A stretch of DNA of 64,000 bases from Blastococcus sp. HT6-30 (GTDB lineage Bacteria; Actinomycetota; Actinomycetes; Mycobacteriales; Geodermatophilaceae). The stretch spans positions 2,070,001-2,134,000 of the forward strand of contig NZ_CP155792.1 in NCBI RefSeq assembly GCF_039729015.1, written 5' to 3'. The position numbers were made by a program, and so were the translations under genes. The notes under the pieces are model-generated. The model saw only the letters and a list, made by a program, of their open reading frames with translations, was not told the origin of the DNA and searched no databases. Within the stretch, counting starts at the first letter, position 1. Each line of letters opens with the position of its first letter. Below, one piece after another: positions 1 through 7,727 of the stretch.

Positions 1-54
1 CGCCCCCTAGCGTGGGCCCGTCCGGACGGACCCGTCCGTCGCCCGACCGGTGAC

Positions 55-222
55 AGCCGCCCGGACGCCGCCGAACCACCCGCCGGCACCGCCGGCACCC
101 GGACCGGGGACCCATCGCACTCCCGGGGTGAAGCGACCGACCGACCCGGAAGGGCCGCCGGACGCCGGGCGTCTTCCCGCCCGAACCCGTCAGCTAACCC
201 GGTAGGCGGCCGTGGAAGAAAG
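55..222 (+). promoter_or_regulatory. c-di-AMP riboswitch (ydaO/yuaA class)
   Basis: The leader of the NlpC/P60 gene carries the strongly conserved 3' half of the ydaO class, CCGAACCCGTCAGCTAACC at about 181-199 followed by GGTAGGCGG, and a GGGGTGAAGCGACC block at 126-139 matching the central conserved segment. The ends are approximate because P1 was paired only by eye. In this class the aptamer binds cyclic di-AMP and usually turns off downstream cell-wall hydrolase or K+/osmolyte genes; that is family knowledge. The gene start lies about 16 bases after the aptamer. Confidence 0.88.
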
Positions 223-237
223 GAAAACCCGCCGAAC

Positions 238-1494
238 ATGGCGAGTTCGCTCAACCCTGCCCACCGCCGGATCACCGGCCGTCGGGCCCTGGTGGCCCTC
301 GTGGCCGCCGGCGGTGTCGCCCTCACGCCGCTCCCCGCGTTCGCCGACCCCGAGCGGCCGACGACGTCGCAGCAGGCCGCGCAGCTGATCGCGAGCCGGG
401 CGCACGACCTGGAAGTGCTCACCGAGCGGTACAACGAGACCCGCGAGCAGCTCAAGGCGACCCAGCAGGCCGCCGACCTGGCCGCCGAGGAGCTCACCGC
501 CGCGCAGGCCGCCCTGGAGCGCGCCCGCGACCGGGTCCGCACCGTGGCCCGCAGCGCCTACACCGGCGACGGGCTCGGCGTCCTCGAGGCCATGCTGACC
601 AGCGGCTCCGCCGGCGACCTGGTCGACCGGGTGGGCCTGCTCGACGCCATCGCCGCGCACAACAACGGCGTGCTGAGCGAGGCCCGTCAGGCCGGGGAGG
701 ACGCCGACCGGGCCCGGGCCTCGGCCGAGCAGGCAGCGGAGGACGCGCGGTCCCAGGTCGACCGGGTCACCGCCGAGCGGGCCCGGCTGGACCAGCAGAT
801 CGCGGAGTACCAGGCGCAGTACGAGCGGCTCACCGAGGAGGAGAAGCGCGCCTCCCGGGCCGCCGCGGAGCGGCACGCCGCCGAGCAGGAGGTGGCGGCT
901 GCCCAGGAGGCGGCGGCTGCCGAGGAGGCTCCGGCCGAGCAGGCCCCGGCCCCTGCGGCGCCGCGCGCCTCGGCGCCGGTCGCCGCTGCCCCGGCTCCGG
1001 CGGCCCCGCCTGCTCCGGCTCCGGCTGCTCCGGCTCCGGCTGCTCCGGCTCCGGCTGCCCCAGCTCCGGCTGCCCCAGCTCCGGCCGCCCTGCCGGCTCC
1101 GGCCCCCGCACCCCCGCCGGCGCCGGTCGCGGGCGGGAGCGCCGCGGCCCGGACCGCGGTCGACACCGCCCTGGCCCAGGTGGGCGACCCCTACGTGTGG
1201 GCCGCCGCCGGGCCGAACGCCTTCGACTGCTCCGGGCTGGTGCAGTACGCCTACGCCGCGGCCGGCATCTCGGTGCCGCACTCGAGCCGGATGCAGTCGA
1301 CCATGGGCACCCCGGTGTCCCGGTCGGCCCTGCAGCCGGGTGACCTGCTGTTCTTCTACAGCCCGGTCAGCCACGTCGGCATCTACGTCGGCAACGGGCA
1401 GATGGTGCACGCCTCGACCTCGGGCGTGCCGGTCAAGGTCGCGTCGATCGACTCGATGGGCAGCTTCAACAGCGCCCGGCGGATCGCCGGCTGA
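238..1494 (+). CDS. Secreted NlpC/P60 peptidoglycan endopeptidase with coiled-coil and Pro/Ala linker
   Basis: This 418-residue protein has a signal peptide (basic residues, then an Ala/Val-rich core ending at FADPE near residue 36). A coiled coil rich in Ala, Glu, Gln and Arg fills roughly residues 40-220. A Pro-Ala linker with PAPAA-type repeats fills about 230-300. The C-terminal NlpC/P60 domain shows the catalytic Cys331 in DCSGL, His379 in SHVGIY and His391 in MVHAS. It is RipA/RipC-like: it should cleave the D-Glu-mDAP bond in peptidoglycan stems during growth or division, with the coiled coil probably docking to an FtsEX-like partner or holding the enzyme inactive. ATG 238 follows AGAAAGGA. 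Expression is probably controlled by the c-di-AMP riboswitch just upstream. Confidence 0.93.
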   Translation: MASSLNPAHRRITGRRALVALVAAGGVALTPLPAFADPERPTTSQQAAQLIASRAHDLEVLTERYNETREQLKATQQAADLAAEELTAAQAALERARDRVRTVARSAYTGDGLGVLEAMLTSGSAGDLVDRVGLLDAIAAHNNGVLSEARQAGEDADRARASAEQAAEDARSQVDRVTAERARLDQQIAEYQAQYERLTEEEKRASRAAAERHAAEQEVAAAQEAAAAEEAPAEQAPAPAAPRASAPVAAAPAPAAPPAPAPAAPAPAAPAPAAPAPAAPAPAALPAPAPAPPPAPVAGGSAAARTAVDTALAQVGDPYVWAAAGPNAFDCSGLVQYAYAAAGISVPHSSRMQSTMGTPVSRSALQPGDLLFFYSPVSHVGIYVGNGQMVHASTSGVPVKVASIDSMGSFNSARRIAG

Positions 1495-1560
1495 TCTCGG
1501 GGCGCGCGGGGCGGCGGTCCGCCCCGCGCCCCCGCCTGCCCGGAGGCCCGGGCGGGCGGC

Positions 1561-2805
1561 GTGGGACGATCGCGTTCCGTGCGGGTCGGGACGCGGGGCG
1601 AGCTCCCCCGCGAGGTCAGGGTCCTGGCGGTCATCGCCTTCGTCGTGGCGTTGGGGTTCGGCATCGTCGCGCCGGCGATCCCGCTGTTCGCCCGCTCCTT
1701 CGGCGTCGGCACCACCGCCGTCGGGCTGGCGGTGAGCGCCTTCGCGTTCTTCCGCTTCGTCTCCGCGTTCAGCGGCGGCACGCTGGTCGAGCGCTTCGGC
1801 GAGCGGCTGGTGCTGGCCACCGGCCTGGCCATCGTCGCCGTGACCACCGGTGCGGCGGGGCTGGCGGGGTCCTTTCCGCTGTTCCTCGCCCTGCGGGCGG
1901 CCGGTGGCATCGGCAGCGCCATGTTCACCGTGGCCGCCCTCTCGCTGCTGCTGCGCGTCGCACCCCCGTCGCACCGAGGGCGGGCGGCCGCCACCTGGCA
2001 GGGCGGCTTCATCCTGGGCGGCATCGCCGGGCCCGCGGCCGGCGGGCTGCTGGCCGAGCTCTCCCCCCGGCTGCCCTTCTTCCTCTACGCCGGGTTCCTG
2101 CTCGTGGCCGGCGGCGTCGGTGTGCTGATGCTCCGCTCGGCCGCGCCCGCCCCGGACCCCGAGGCCGCGGACGTCGCCTCGCCCGACCTCGGCGCCGGGC
2201 CGATGCCCCTGGGCACCGCGCTGCGCTCCCGGGTGTACCTCGCCGCGCTGGTGGCGAACTTCGGCGTCGGCTGGGTGCTCTTCGGCGTCCGCAACTCGCT
2301 GGTGCCGCTGTACGTGACCGAGGAGCTCGGCCGGACGGTCGCCTGGGCGGGCGCCGGCCTGCTGGCCGGCTCGGTCGCCCAGGCGCTGGGGCTGCTGCGG
2401 TCCGGCCGGCTGGTGGACGGCTGGGGACGGCGTCCCTCCCTGGTGGTCGGCGCCGCGCTGGGCACCGCCGCCATGGCGATCCTCGTCCTGCCGCCGGTCA
2501 TCTGGGCGTTCCTGCTGTCCATGGCCGTCTTCGGGCTGGCGGCCTCCCTGCTGGCCAGCGCGCCGGCCGCGCTCGTCGGCGACATGAGCGCCGGGCGGGG
2601 CGGCCGGGTCGTGGCGGTGTTCCAGATGTCGGCCGACCTCGGGGCCATCGCCGGCCCGCTGGTCGCCGGCTGGCTGACCGACGTCGCGTCCTTCCAGGTG
2701 GCGTTCGCCGTGAGCACCGCCGTCCTCGCGGCCGGTCTCGTGGGCGGTCTGGTCATGCCGCGCGAGGCGCCCCGGCCCGCGGCGGTCGGGGCGCCCACCC
2801 CCTGA
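1561..2805 (+). CDS. MFS transporter (drug/metabolite exporter type)
   Basis: A 414-residue protein with about twelve hydrophobic segments in two halves, starting near residue 22 and ending near 400. The first loop contains GGTLVERFGERLVL and the second half contains GRLVDGWGRRPSL, both matching the MFS cytoplasmic loop motif G-x-L-x-D/E-R-x-G-R-R. It fits the DHA1-like efflux group, but the substrate cannot be read from sequence. The GTG start at 1561 lies 66 bases past the NlpC/P60 stop. It ends 6 bases from the stop of the convergent broken ABC transporter. Confidence 0.85.
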   Translation: MGRSRSVRVGTRGELPREVRVLAVIAFVVALGFGIVAPAIPLFARSFGVGTTAVGLAVSAFAFFRFVSAFSGGTLVERFGERLVLATGLAIVAVTTGAAGLAGSFPLFLALRAAGGIGSAMFTVAALSLLLRVAPPSHRGRAAATWQGGFILGGIAGPAAGGLLAELSPRLPFFLYAGFLLVAGGVGVLMLRSAAPAPDPEAADVASPDLGAGPMPLGTALRSRVYLAALVANFGVGWVLFGVRNSLVPLYVTEELGRTVAWAGAGLLAGSVAQALGLLRSGRLVDGWGRRPSLVVGAALGTAAMAILVLPPVIWAFLLSMAVFGLAASLLASAPAALVGDMSAGRGGRVVAVFQMSADLGAIAGPLVAGWLTDVASFQVAFAVSTAVLAAGLVGGLVMPREAPRPAAVGAPTP

Positions 2806-2811
2806 CCCCCG

Positions 2812-3386
2812 TCAGCTGCTCCGGTACAACCGGGTGGTCAGCGGCAGGAACACCGCGGCCAGGCCGGCGGCCACCGCCAGCGAGACGCCGATCGCGCCGC
2901 CGTCCGGTGTGCCGTCCATCAGCGAGCGGCACGCCGTCGCGAGGATCGAGATCGGGTTGACGGCGACGAACGCCTGCAGCGGCCCGGGCAGCGTGGCGGG
3001 GTCGACGAACACGTTGGACAGGAACGTCAGCGGGAAGATGCCCATGAAGCCGGCGTTCATCACCGCGTTCGGGCTCCGGAGCAGCAGGCCGAGCACCGAG
3101 AACGCCCACGACAGCCCGAAGGAGAGGACCAGCACGAGGGCCAGTGCCGCCACGGCACCGGCCACCCCCGCGTCCGGGCGGTAGCCCAGGAGCACACCGA
3201 CGACGATGATCACGGTGCCGGCGACGACGTACCGGACGCTGTCCCCGAGCAGCGAGCCCAGCAGTCCAGCACCCCGTGGATCGTCCCGGCCGGGACGACG
3301 AGGTCCAGCCCGCCGACGGCCGTCGTCCCCCCGTAGGTCTTGACCAGTGCGGTCGCCTCGACCGCCAGGGGTGCGTGCAGCTCCAT
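2812..3386 (-). pseudogene. Deletion scar joining drrA-like ATPase start to drrB-like permease end
   Basis: Reading the minus strand from ATG 3386, about 40 codons encode the start of a DrrA-type ABC ATPase (MELHAPLAVEATALVKTYGG, then TTAVGG and VPAGTIHGVL), stopping just before the Walker A loop. At about 3265-3280 the reading abruptly becomes, in another frame, the C-terminal 150 residues of an ABC-2 permease (LLGSLLGDSVRYVVAGT, then several membrane segments including NAVMNAGFMGIFPLTFLSN and VNPISILATACRSL). Everything between, including the nucleotide-binding core and the first part of the permease, is missing. Neither half can work. The intact ancestor was probably a daunorubicin-type exporter operon. 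Confidence 0.82.
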
Positions 3387-3642
3387 GGGGACCTCGCCGG
3401 GTGTCGCCTCGTCGGGTTCTTCCCCCTGTTCGACGGACTCTCCTCGGCGGACTCATCGGAGGCCAACGACTTCTCCGCGGCCGGGCACCGTGCCGGCCGG
3501 AGCGGCGAGAAAGATCCGCCACCTCTGTGTGGCGGCGGCCGGGCCGGGGAAGGGGCAGGCGGAGTGCGCGGACGTGGTCGCCGGCCAGAGCTGACGTCGG
3601 GCGCTCGCCCAGCCGGACCGACCACGCCGCGAGGAGGCACGC

Positions 3643-4782
3643 ATGGACATCGCCGCGATGCGGGCCAGCTTCGCGAAGGCCGCCGCGACGGGCGACGAGG
3701 CGCCGCTGTACTTCTACTCGCACCTGTTCCTGAGCCACCCCGAGACCCGGGCGATGTTCCCCGTCTCGATGGCCCACCAGCGCGACCGGTTCTTCCACGC
3801 CCTCGGCGAGGTCGTCTCGCACGTCGACGACCTCGAGGGCCTCGTGCCCATCCTGAAGCAGCTCGGGTACGACCACCGCAAGTTCGGCACCCTCCCGGCG
3901 CACTACCCGGCGGTGCTGCCCAGCCTGCTGGCCACCCTCGAGCACTTCGACGACGAGTGGGACGAGCACCGCGCCCGCACCTGGACCGAGGCCTACGGGC
4001 TGGTCGCCTCGGTGATGATCCAGGGCGCCGAGGAGTCCGCCGACCACCCCGCCACCTGGCGGGCCGAGGTCGTGGCGCACGAGCGCCGCTCGGTCGACGT
4101 GGCGGTGCTCCGCGTCCGCCCCGAGGTGCCGGTGGACTACCTGGCCGGTCAGTCGCTCTCCCTGGAGATCGACCGGCGTCCCCGGCTCTGGCGCTACTAC
4201 TCCCCCGCCAACGCACCCCGCGACGACGGCACGCTCGACGTGCACGTCAAGGCCCGCCCCGGCGGACCGGTGAGCACCGCGCTGGTGCGCAGCGTGGAGG
4301 TCGGCGACCTGATGCGGCTGGGCCCGCCCCTCGGCGACCTGACGCTGGGCGAGGGCTCCGACCGCGACCTGCTGCTCGTGGCCGGTGGCATGGGCCTGGC
4401 CCCGCTCGAGGCCCTCGTCGACCAGGTCCGCCGCCAGGGGCCCGCCCGCCGGGTGGATCTCTTCGTCGGCGCCCGCACCGAGGACCAGCTGTACGACCGC
4501 GCCGCGCTGGACGCCCTGCAGCAGGCCTGCCCGTGGCTGAGCGTCAGGTACGCGGTGTCGGACGACGGGCTGTCGGACCTGGAGCAGGGCGACGTCGGGG
4601 ACGTGGTCCTGCGGCACGGTCCGTGGCTGAGCCGCGAGGTGTTCGTGGCCGGCCCGGCGCCCATGGTGGAGCAGACCGTCCACGGGCTGCTCCAGCACGG
4701 CGTACCGCGGGAGCGGCTGCGCAGCGAGGTGTTCGCCCCCAGCCGACCGGGGCCCAGTGCCGAGGGGAAGGTGACCGAATGA
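3643..4782 (+). CDS. Globin-coupled FAD/NAD oxidoreductase (flavohemoglobin-like)
   Basis: 379 residues: a globin domain (about 1-135), then a ferredoxin-reductase-type FAD domain (about 145-240) and NAD domain (about 245-370). The proximal haem ligand is probably His78 in GYDHRKFG, and Tyr25 in LYFYSHLF suits the distal B10 position that stabilises bound oxygen. RYYSPANAP matches the FAD-binding RxYS motif and GGMGLAPLEA the NAD-binding Gly loop. Such proteins oxidise nitric oxide to nitrate using NAD(P)H, so detoxification of NO is likely but not proven. ATG 3643 follows a strong GAGGAGG. Its stop overlaps the next ATG (ATGA), so the two genes are translationally coupled. Confidence 0.85.
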   Translation: MDIAAMRASFAKAAATGDEAPLYFYSHLFLSHPETRAMFPVSMAHQRDRFFHALGEVVSHVDDLEGLVPILKQLGYDHRKFGTLPAHYPAVLPSLLATLEHFDDEWDEHRARTWTEAYGLVASVMIQGAEESADHPATWRAEVVAHERRSVDVAVLRVRPEVPVDYLAGQSLSLEIDRRPRLWRYYSPANAPRDDGTLDVHVKARPGGPVSTALVRSVEVGDLMRLGPPLGDLTLGEGSDRDLLLVAGGMGLAPLEALVDQVRRQGPARRVDLFVGARTEDQLYDRAALDALQQACPWLSVRYAVSDDGLSDLEQGDVGDVVLRHGPWLSREVFVAGPAPMVEQTVHGLLQHGVPRERLRSEVFAPSRPGPSAEGKVTE

Positions 4783-5579
4783 CCACCACCGATGCGTCCG
4801 GTTCCGGAGGGCAGGATCGACGGCTGACGCCGGCGCAGATCCGCAGCACGCGGTTCCCCTCCGGCACCATGCTGCACCCCGGCTACGACCAGGCCGCCGT
4901 CGACCGCTTCCAGCAGCTGGTGGCGGCGGAGGTGAGCGCGCTGGCCGCGGAGGTGGAGACCCTCGCCGGGGAGCGCGCCCGCCTGCGGGAGCAGGTCACC
5001 GTCCTCGAGCAGCGGCTGGACGGCGCGCCGGTGCCCCAGCCGCCGAGCGAGCAGGCGGTGAAGATCCTGGCCAGCGCGCAGCAGACGGCCGACGAGTACG
5101 TCGCCGAGGCCGAGGACTTCAGCCGGCAGATGACCACCGAGGCCCGCGACCAGTACGAGGAGCAGCTGCGGCTCGCCCGCGAGAACGCCGGGGCGATCAT
5201 GCAGGCGGCCCAGGAGGCGGCCGCCCGGCTGACCGGCAGGACCGCCGCCGTGGACGAGGACGCCGCCCCCGGCTCGCGGACCGCCGCGGAGCTCGAGGAG
5301 CAGGTCGCCTTCCTCAAGGCGTTCGCCCAGGCCTGCCGCGCCCAGCTGCGGGCCTACCTGGAGGCGCTGCTCACCGACGTCGAGACCGAGTGGGGCCGCG
5401 TCGACCCCGCGCTGGCCCCGCAGGCGATCGCCTCTCCCGCCCAGCCGGGCCGGCGCCCCGGGGGCACCGCGGCACCGCAGGCGTCCTTCCACGGCAACAG
5501 CGCCGGCGGCCCCGTGCAGGAGGACGAGCACGACGCCGAACGCGCCGCACCCGCGGGGGCGCGCGCGTCCGGCGGCTGA
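4779..5579 (+). CDS. DivIVA-like coiled-coil protein
   Basis: A 266-residue protein beginning with a DivIVA-type N-terminal motif: LTPAQIRSTRFPSG, then GYDQAAVDRFQQLV, followed by a coiled coil at about 45-90 and a second helical, Ala/Glu/Gln-rich segment at about 95-200. The last 60 residues are disordered and Pro/Gly/Asp-rich. DivIVA/Wag31 relatives assemble at curved membranes and recruit cell-wall machinery; this paralogue is too divergent to be called Wag31. Start and stop overlap by four bases with the globin-reductase gene, an unusual pairing with no obvious functional explanation. Confidence 0.75.
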   Translation: MTTTDASGSGGQDRRLTPAQIRSTRFPSGTMLHPGYDQAAVDRFQQLVAAEVSALAAEVETLAGERARLREQVTVLEQRLDGAPVPQPPSEQAVKILASAQQTADEYVAEAEDFSRQMTTEARDQYEEQLRLARENAGAIMQAAQEAAARLTGRTAAVDEDAAPGSRTAAELEEQVAFLKAFAQACRAQLRAYLEALLTDVETEWGRVDPALAPQAIASPAQPGRRPGGTAAPQASFHGNSAGGPVQEDEHDAERAAPAGARASGG

Positions 5580-5687
5580 GCCCGGGCGGCCGGCTCCCGG
5601 GCCGGGCCACCGGGCGCGGAGCCCGTTCCGCGGTTCGGCGCGATAGGTTCTCCCCGGCCCGTCCGCCGACCGCCAGGAGGCCGCCCG

Positions 5688-6302
5688 ATGCCCGACGTGC
5701 TCCTCGTCCTGCTGATCGTCGTGCTCGTGGCCCTGGCGGTCCTCGCGGTGGTGATCCTCGTGCTGCGCCGGCGGAACCTCGCCCGCGCGGCGGCCCCCCG
5801 CCCCCGCGTGGACCCGCTGGCCGACGAGCCCGACGTCTACGACCCGCACGCGATCGGCGTCGGCGACGTCATCACCTACGCCGGGATCGACCACGTCGTC
5901 CGCGGCACGATCGTCCTCGAGGAGGGCGGCATGACCTGGCGCGAGCACCTGCTGGACGGCTCCACCGGCCGCCGCTGGCTCACCGTGGAGGACGACGAGG
6001 GAGAGCTGGAGATGACCCTCTGGATGCGCCGGGAGGGCACGAACCTCACGCCGGACGGCGACGTGATCCTCGACGACCGGGTGCACCGGCAGATCGAGCG
6101 GGGCCGGGCGTCCTACACCGCCGAGGGGACCACGGGCACCCCGGCCACCGGGACCGTCGACTACGCCGACTACGCCACCGCGGACAAGACCGGCCTGCTC
6201 GCCTTCGAGCGCTGGGCGCCGACCCAGTCGTGGGAGGTCTCCACCGGCCGCAGCGTGAGCCGCGGCGAGCTCACCGTCTACCACCGGACGCCCGAGGCAT
6301 GA
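5688..6302 (+). CDS. DUF4178 membrane-anchored protein
   Basis: A 204-residue protein with one N-terminal membrane helix (about residues 4-27) followed by RRRN, which predicts a cytoplasmic domain. The rest resembles DUF4178: GVGDVITYAGIDHVVRGTI, TWREHLLDG and VSRGELTVYHRTPEA. The biochemical role of DUF4178 is unknown. ATG 5688 follows AGGAGG. It opens a five-gene cluster and overlaps the next gene by ATGA. The cluster resembles actinobacterial polyamine-synthase-linked DUF clusters and is reminiscent of E. coli yjfIJKLMC. Confidence 0.82.
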   Translation: MPDVLLVLLIVVLVALAVLAVVILVLRRRNLARAAAPRPRVDPLADEPDVYDPHAIGVGDVITYAGIDHVVRGTIVLEEGGMTWREHLLDGSTGRRWLTVEDDEGELEMTLWMRREGTNLTPDGDVILDDRVHRQIERGRASYTAEGTTGTPATGTVDYADYATADKTGLLAFERWAPTQSWEVSTGRSVSRGELTVYHRTPEA

Positions 6303-6808
6303 GCCTGCACCAGCTGGACGTGGAGCCGCGGGACGTCTCCGCCGCCGCGCTGGGGCTGCTGCTCGGCGGCCCCGCGCCGGAGACGCTGGCGGAGCTCCGG
6401 CTGCCCGGTCCCGGCGGCGGATCGATCACCCTCGGCGTGCTCGGGGCCTCCCACGTGGTCACCGCCGAGGCCGGCGGCCGCCGGCTGACCGAGCAGGTCT
6501 CCTGCGACGCCGTCGGCGCCGGCGGCCACCCGCTCCCCCGCGCCGCCCGTTCCGGCGGCTACCGGCTCACCACGGCGGTCACCGCCACCGGCCGCGGTGA
6601 GCTCGACGCGACCGCCGACCGGTTGCGGGGGCTCGCCGCGGCCGATCCGGCCTGGTTGTGCGGCGCCTTCCCGGGGTCGGCGGGGGCGCTGACCGCCATG
6701 ACCGCGCAACCTCGTGCGGGCGGCGGCTGGGCCTGGCAGACCTGGCACCTGTACCCCGCCGGCGTCACCGGCGAGGTCGTCACGACCCGGAGCTGGTGGA
6801 CGCCGTGA
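6299..6808 (+). CDS. DUF2617 family protein
   Basis: A soluble 169-residue protein with no membrane segment or signal. The order SLHQLDVEPRDVSAAALGLL, then GVLGASHVV, AWLCGAFPG and GWAWQTWHLYP near the end fits the actinobacterial DUF2617 family, whose function is not known. The ATG overlaps the DUF4178 stop (ATGA), and its own stop overlaps the next GTG (GTGA), so the three are almost certainly co-translated. Confidence 0.82.
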   Translation: MSLHQLDVEPRDVSAAALGLLLGGPAPETLAELRLPGPGGGSITLGVLGASHVVTAEAGGRRLTEQVSCDAVGAGGHPLPRAARSGGYRLTTAVTATGRGELDATADRLRGLAAADPAWLCGAFPGSAGALTAMTAQPRAGGGWAWQTWHLYPAGVTGEVVTTRSWWTP

Positions 6809-7209
6809 GACCGATGCCCCGCGTGCTGGCCGTGCTCCTGGTCGCCGTCCTCCTGGCCGGCTGCAGCAGCGGCACCCGCGTCCGCGACTTCCTGGCCGGC
6901 ACCTACGACCGGCAGAGCGCGACCGACGACACGGTCGTCTACTCCTCCCCCGACCCGGTCGGCACGACGACCGCGGCGATCGCCGACGCCGTCCCTCCGG
7001 CCGAGCGGCAGGCCGACGGCGGCAACGAGTACCTGCGCTACGACGACGACATCGTCATCGTGAGCGCGGCCGCCGGCGGCAGCACGGTGCGCGTCGAGGA
7101 CCTCGACGGGCGCTACCGCAGCGGCTTCTTCGCCTTCCTCGGCCCCGGGTTCCGGCCGGGCTCCCCCGTCGGGGGCGGCGGCAGCGGCGGCCCCGGTGAC
7201 GCCAAGTGA
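6805..7209 (+). CDS. DUF4247 lipoprotein
   Basis: A 134-residue protein with a lipoprotein signal: short basic start, hydrophobic core LAVLLVAVLL and lipobox LAGC at about residue 20. The mature part contains RDFLAGTYDRQSA, an acidic RYDDDIVIVSAAAGG strand pair and a Gly/Ser-rich tail, as in DUF4247. It should sit on the outer face of the membrane. I use GTG 6805, overlapping the DUF2617 stop; ATG 6814 is an alternative start. Confidence 0.8.
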   Translation: MRPMPRVLAVLLVAVLLAGCSSGTRVRDFLAGTYDRQSATDDTVVYSSPDPVGTTTAAIADAVPPAERQADGGNEYLRYDDDIVIVSAAAGGSTVRVEDLDGRYRSGFFAFLGPGFRPGSPVGGGGSGGPGDAK

Positions 7210-7258
7210 CCCGTCCGCGTACGCCGTGGGCGCACCCGACCTCAGGAGGAACCCCGAC

Positions 7259-7723
7259 GTGAGCAGCACCTGGCAGGCCCTGGAGTTCGGCACGGTCGAG
7301 GGCGGCGCCCTGGTCGACGGCGTGCTGGCGACGTTGCTGTGGTTCGTGATCGGCGTCGGCGTGCTGGCGCTGGGCTTCCTCGCGCTGGACCTGCTGACGC
7401 CCGGGAACCTGCGCACCCAGGTCTACACCGACCACAACCCGAACGCCGCGATCCTCCTCGCCGCCAACCACCTGGCCCTCGGGATCATCGTGGTCACCGC
7501 GATCATGACCAGCGCCGACAGCCTCGGCCAGGGCCTGGTGGACACCGCCGTCTACGGGCTGGTCGGCGTCGTGCTGCAGGCCGTGGCGCTCCGGCTGCTG
7601 GACGCGGTGATCCCGGAGAACCTGCGGGACCTGGTCAACGAGCCGCGGATGCGGGGCTCGGCGTGGGCGGTCGCCACCAGCCTGGTCGCCATCGGCGCGG
7701 TCAACGCCGCCGCGCTGTCCTGA
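7259..7723 (+). CDS. DUF350 membrane protein (YjfL-like)
   Basis: A 154-residue, four-helix membrane protein. The segment GFLALDLLTPGNLRTQVYTD and the NPNAAILLAANHLALGIIV segment are typical of DUF350, as is a repeat-like second half (VLQAVALRLLDAVIPENLRD). I chose GTG 7259 because AGGAGGA lies at 7244-7250; an upstream in-frame start at 7196 would overlap the lipoprotein gene and lacks this site. DUF350 function is unknown. It lies 4 bases before the aminopropyltransferase gene. Confidence 0.83.
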   Translation: MSSTWQALEFGTVEGGALVDGVLATLLWFVIGVGVLALGFLALDLLTPGNLRTQVYTDHNPNAAILLAANHLALGIIVVTAIMTSADSLGQGLVDTAVYGLVGVVLQAVALRLLDAVIPENLRDLVNEPRMRGSAWAVATSLVAIGAVNAAALS

Positions 7724-7727
7724 CGCC

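Noticed and set aside
1005-1090. Short direct repeats, at first CRISPR- or minisatellite-like
   Set aside because: They are in frame and encode the Pro-Ala linker, with no unique spacers.
190-1974. Long minus-strand frame with Arg/Ser/Gly repeats
   Set aside because: It is the antisense of the Pro/Ala linker and NlpC/P60 gene; the repeats come from that linker.
3276-4778. Upstream extension of the DivIVA-like frame
   Set aside because: It overlaps the globin-reductase gene in another frame and is Arg/Gly-rich; ATGA coupling supports ATG 4779.
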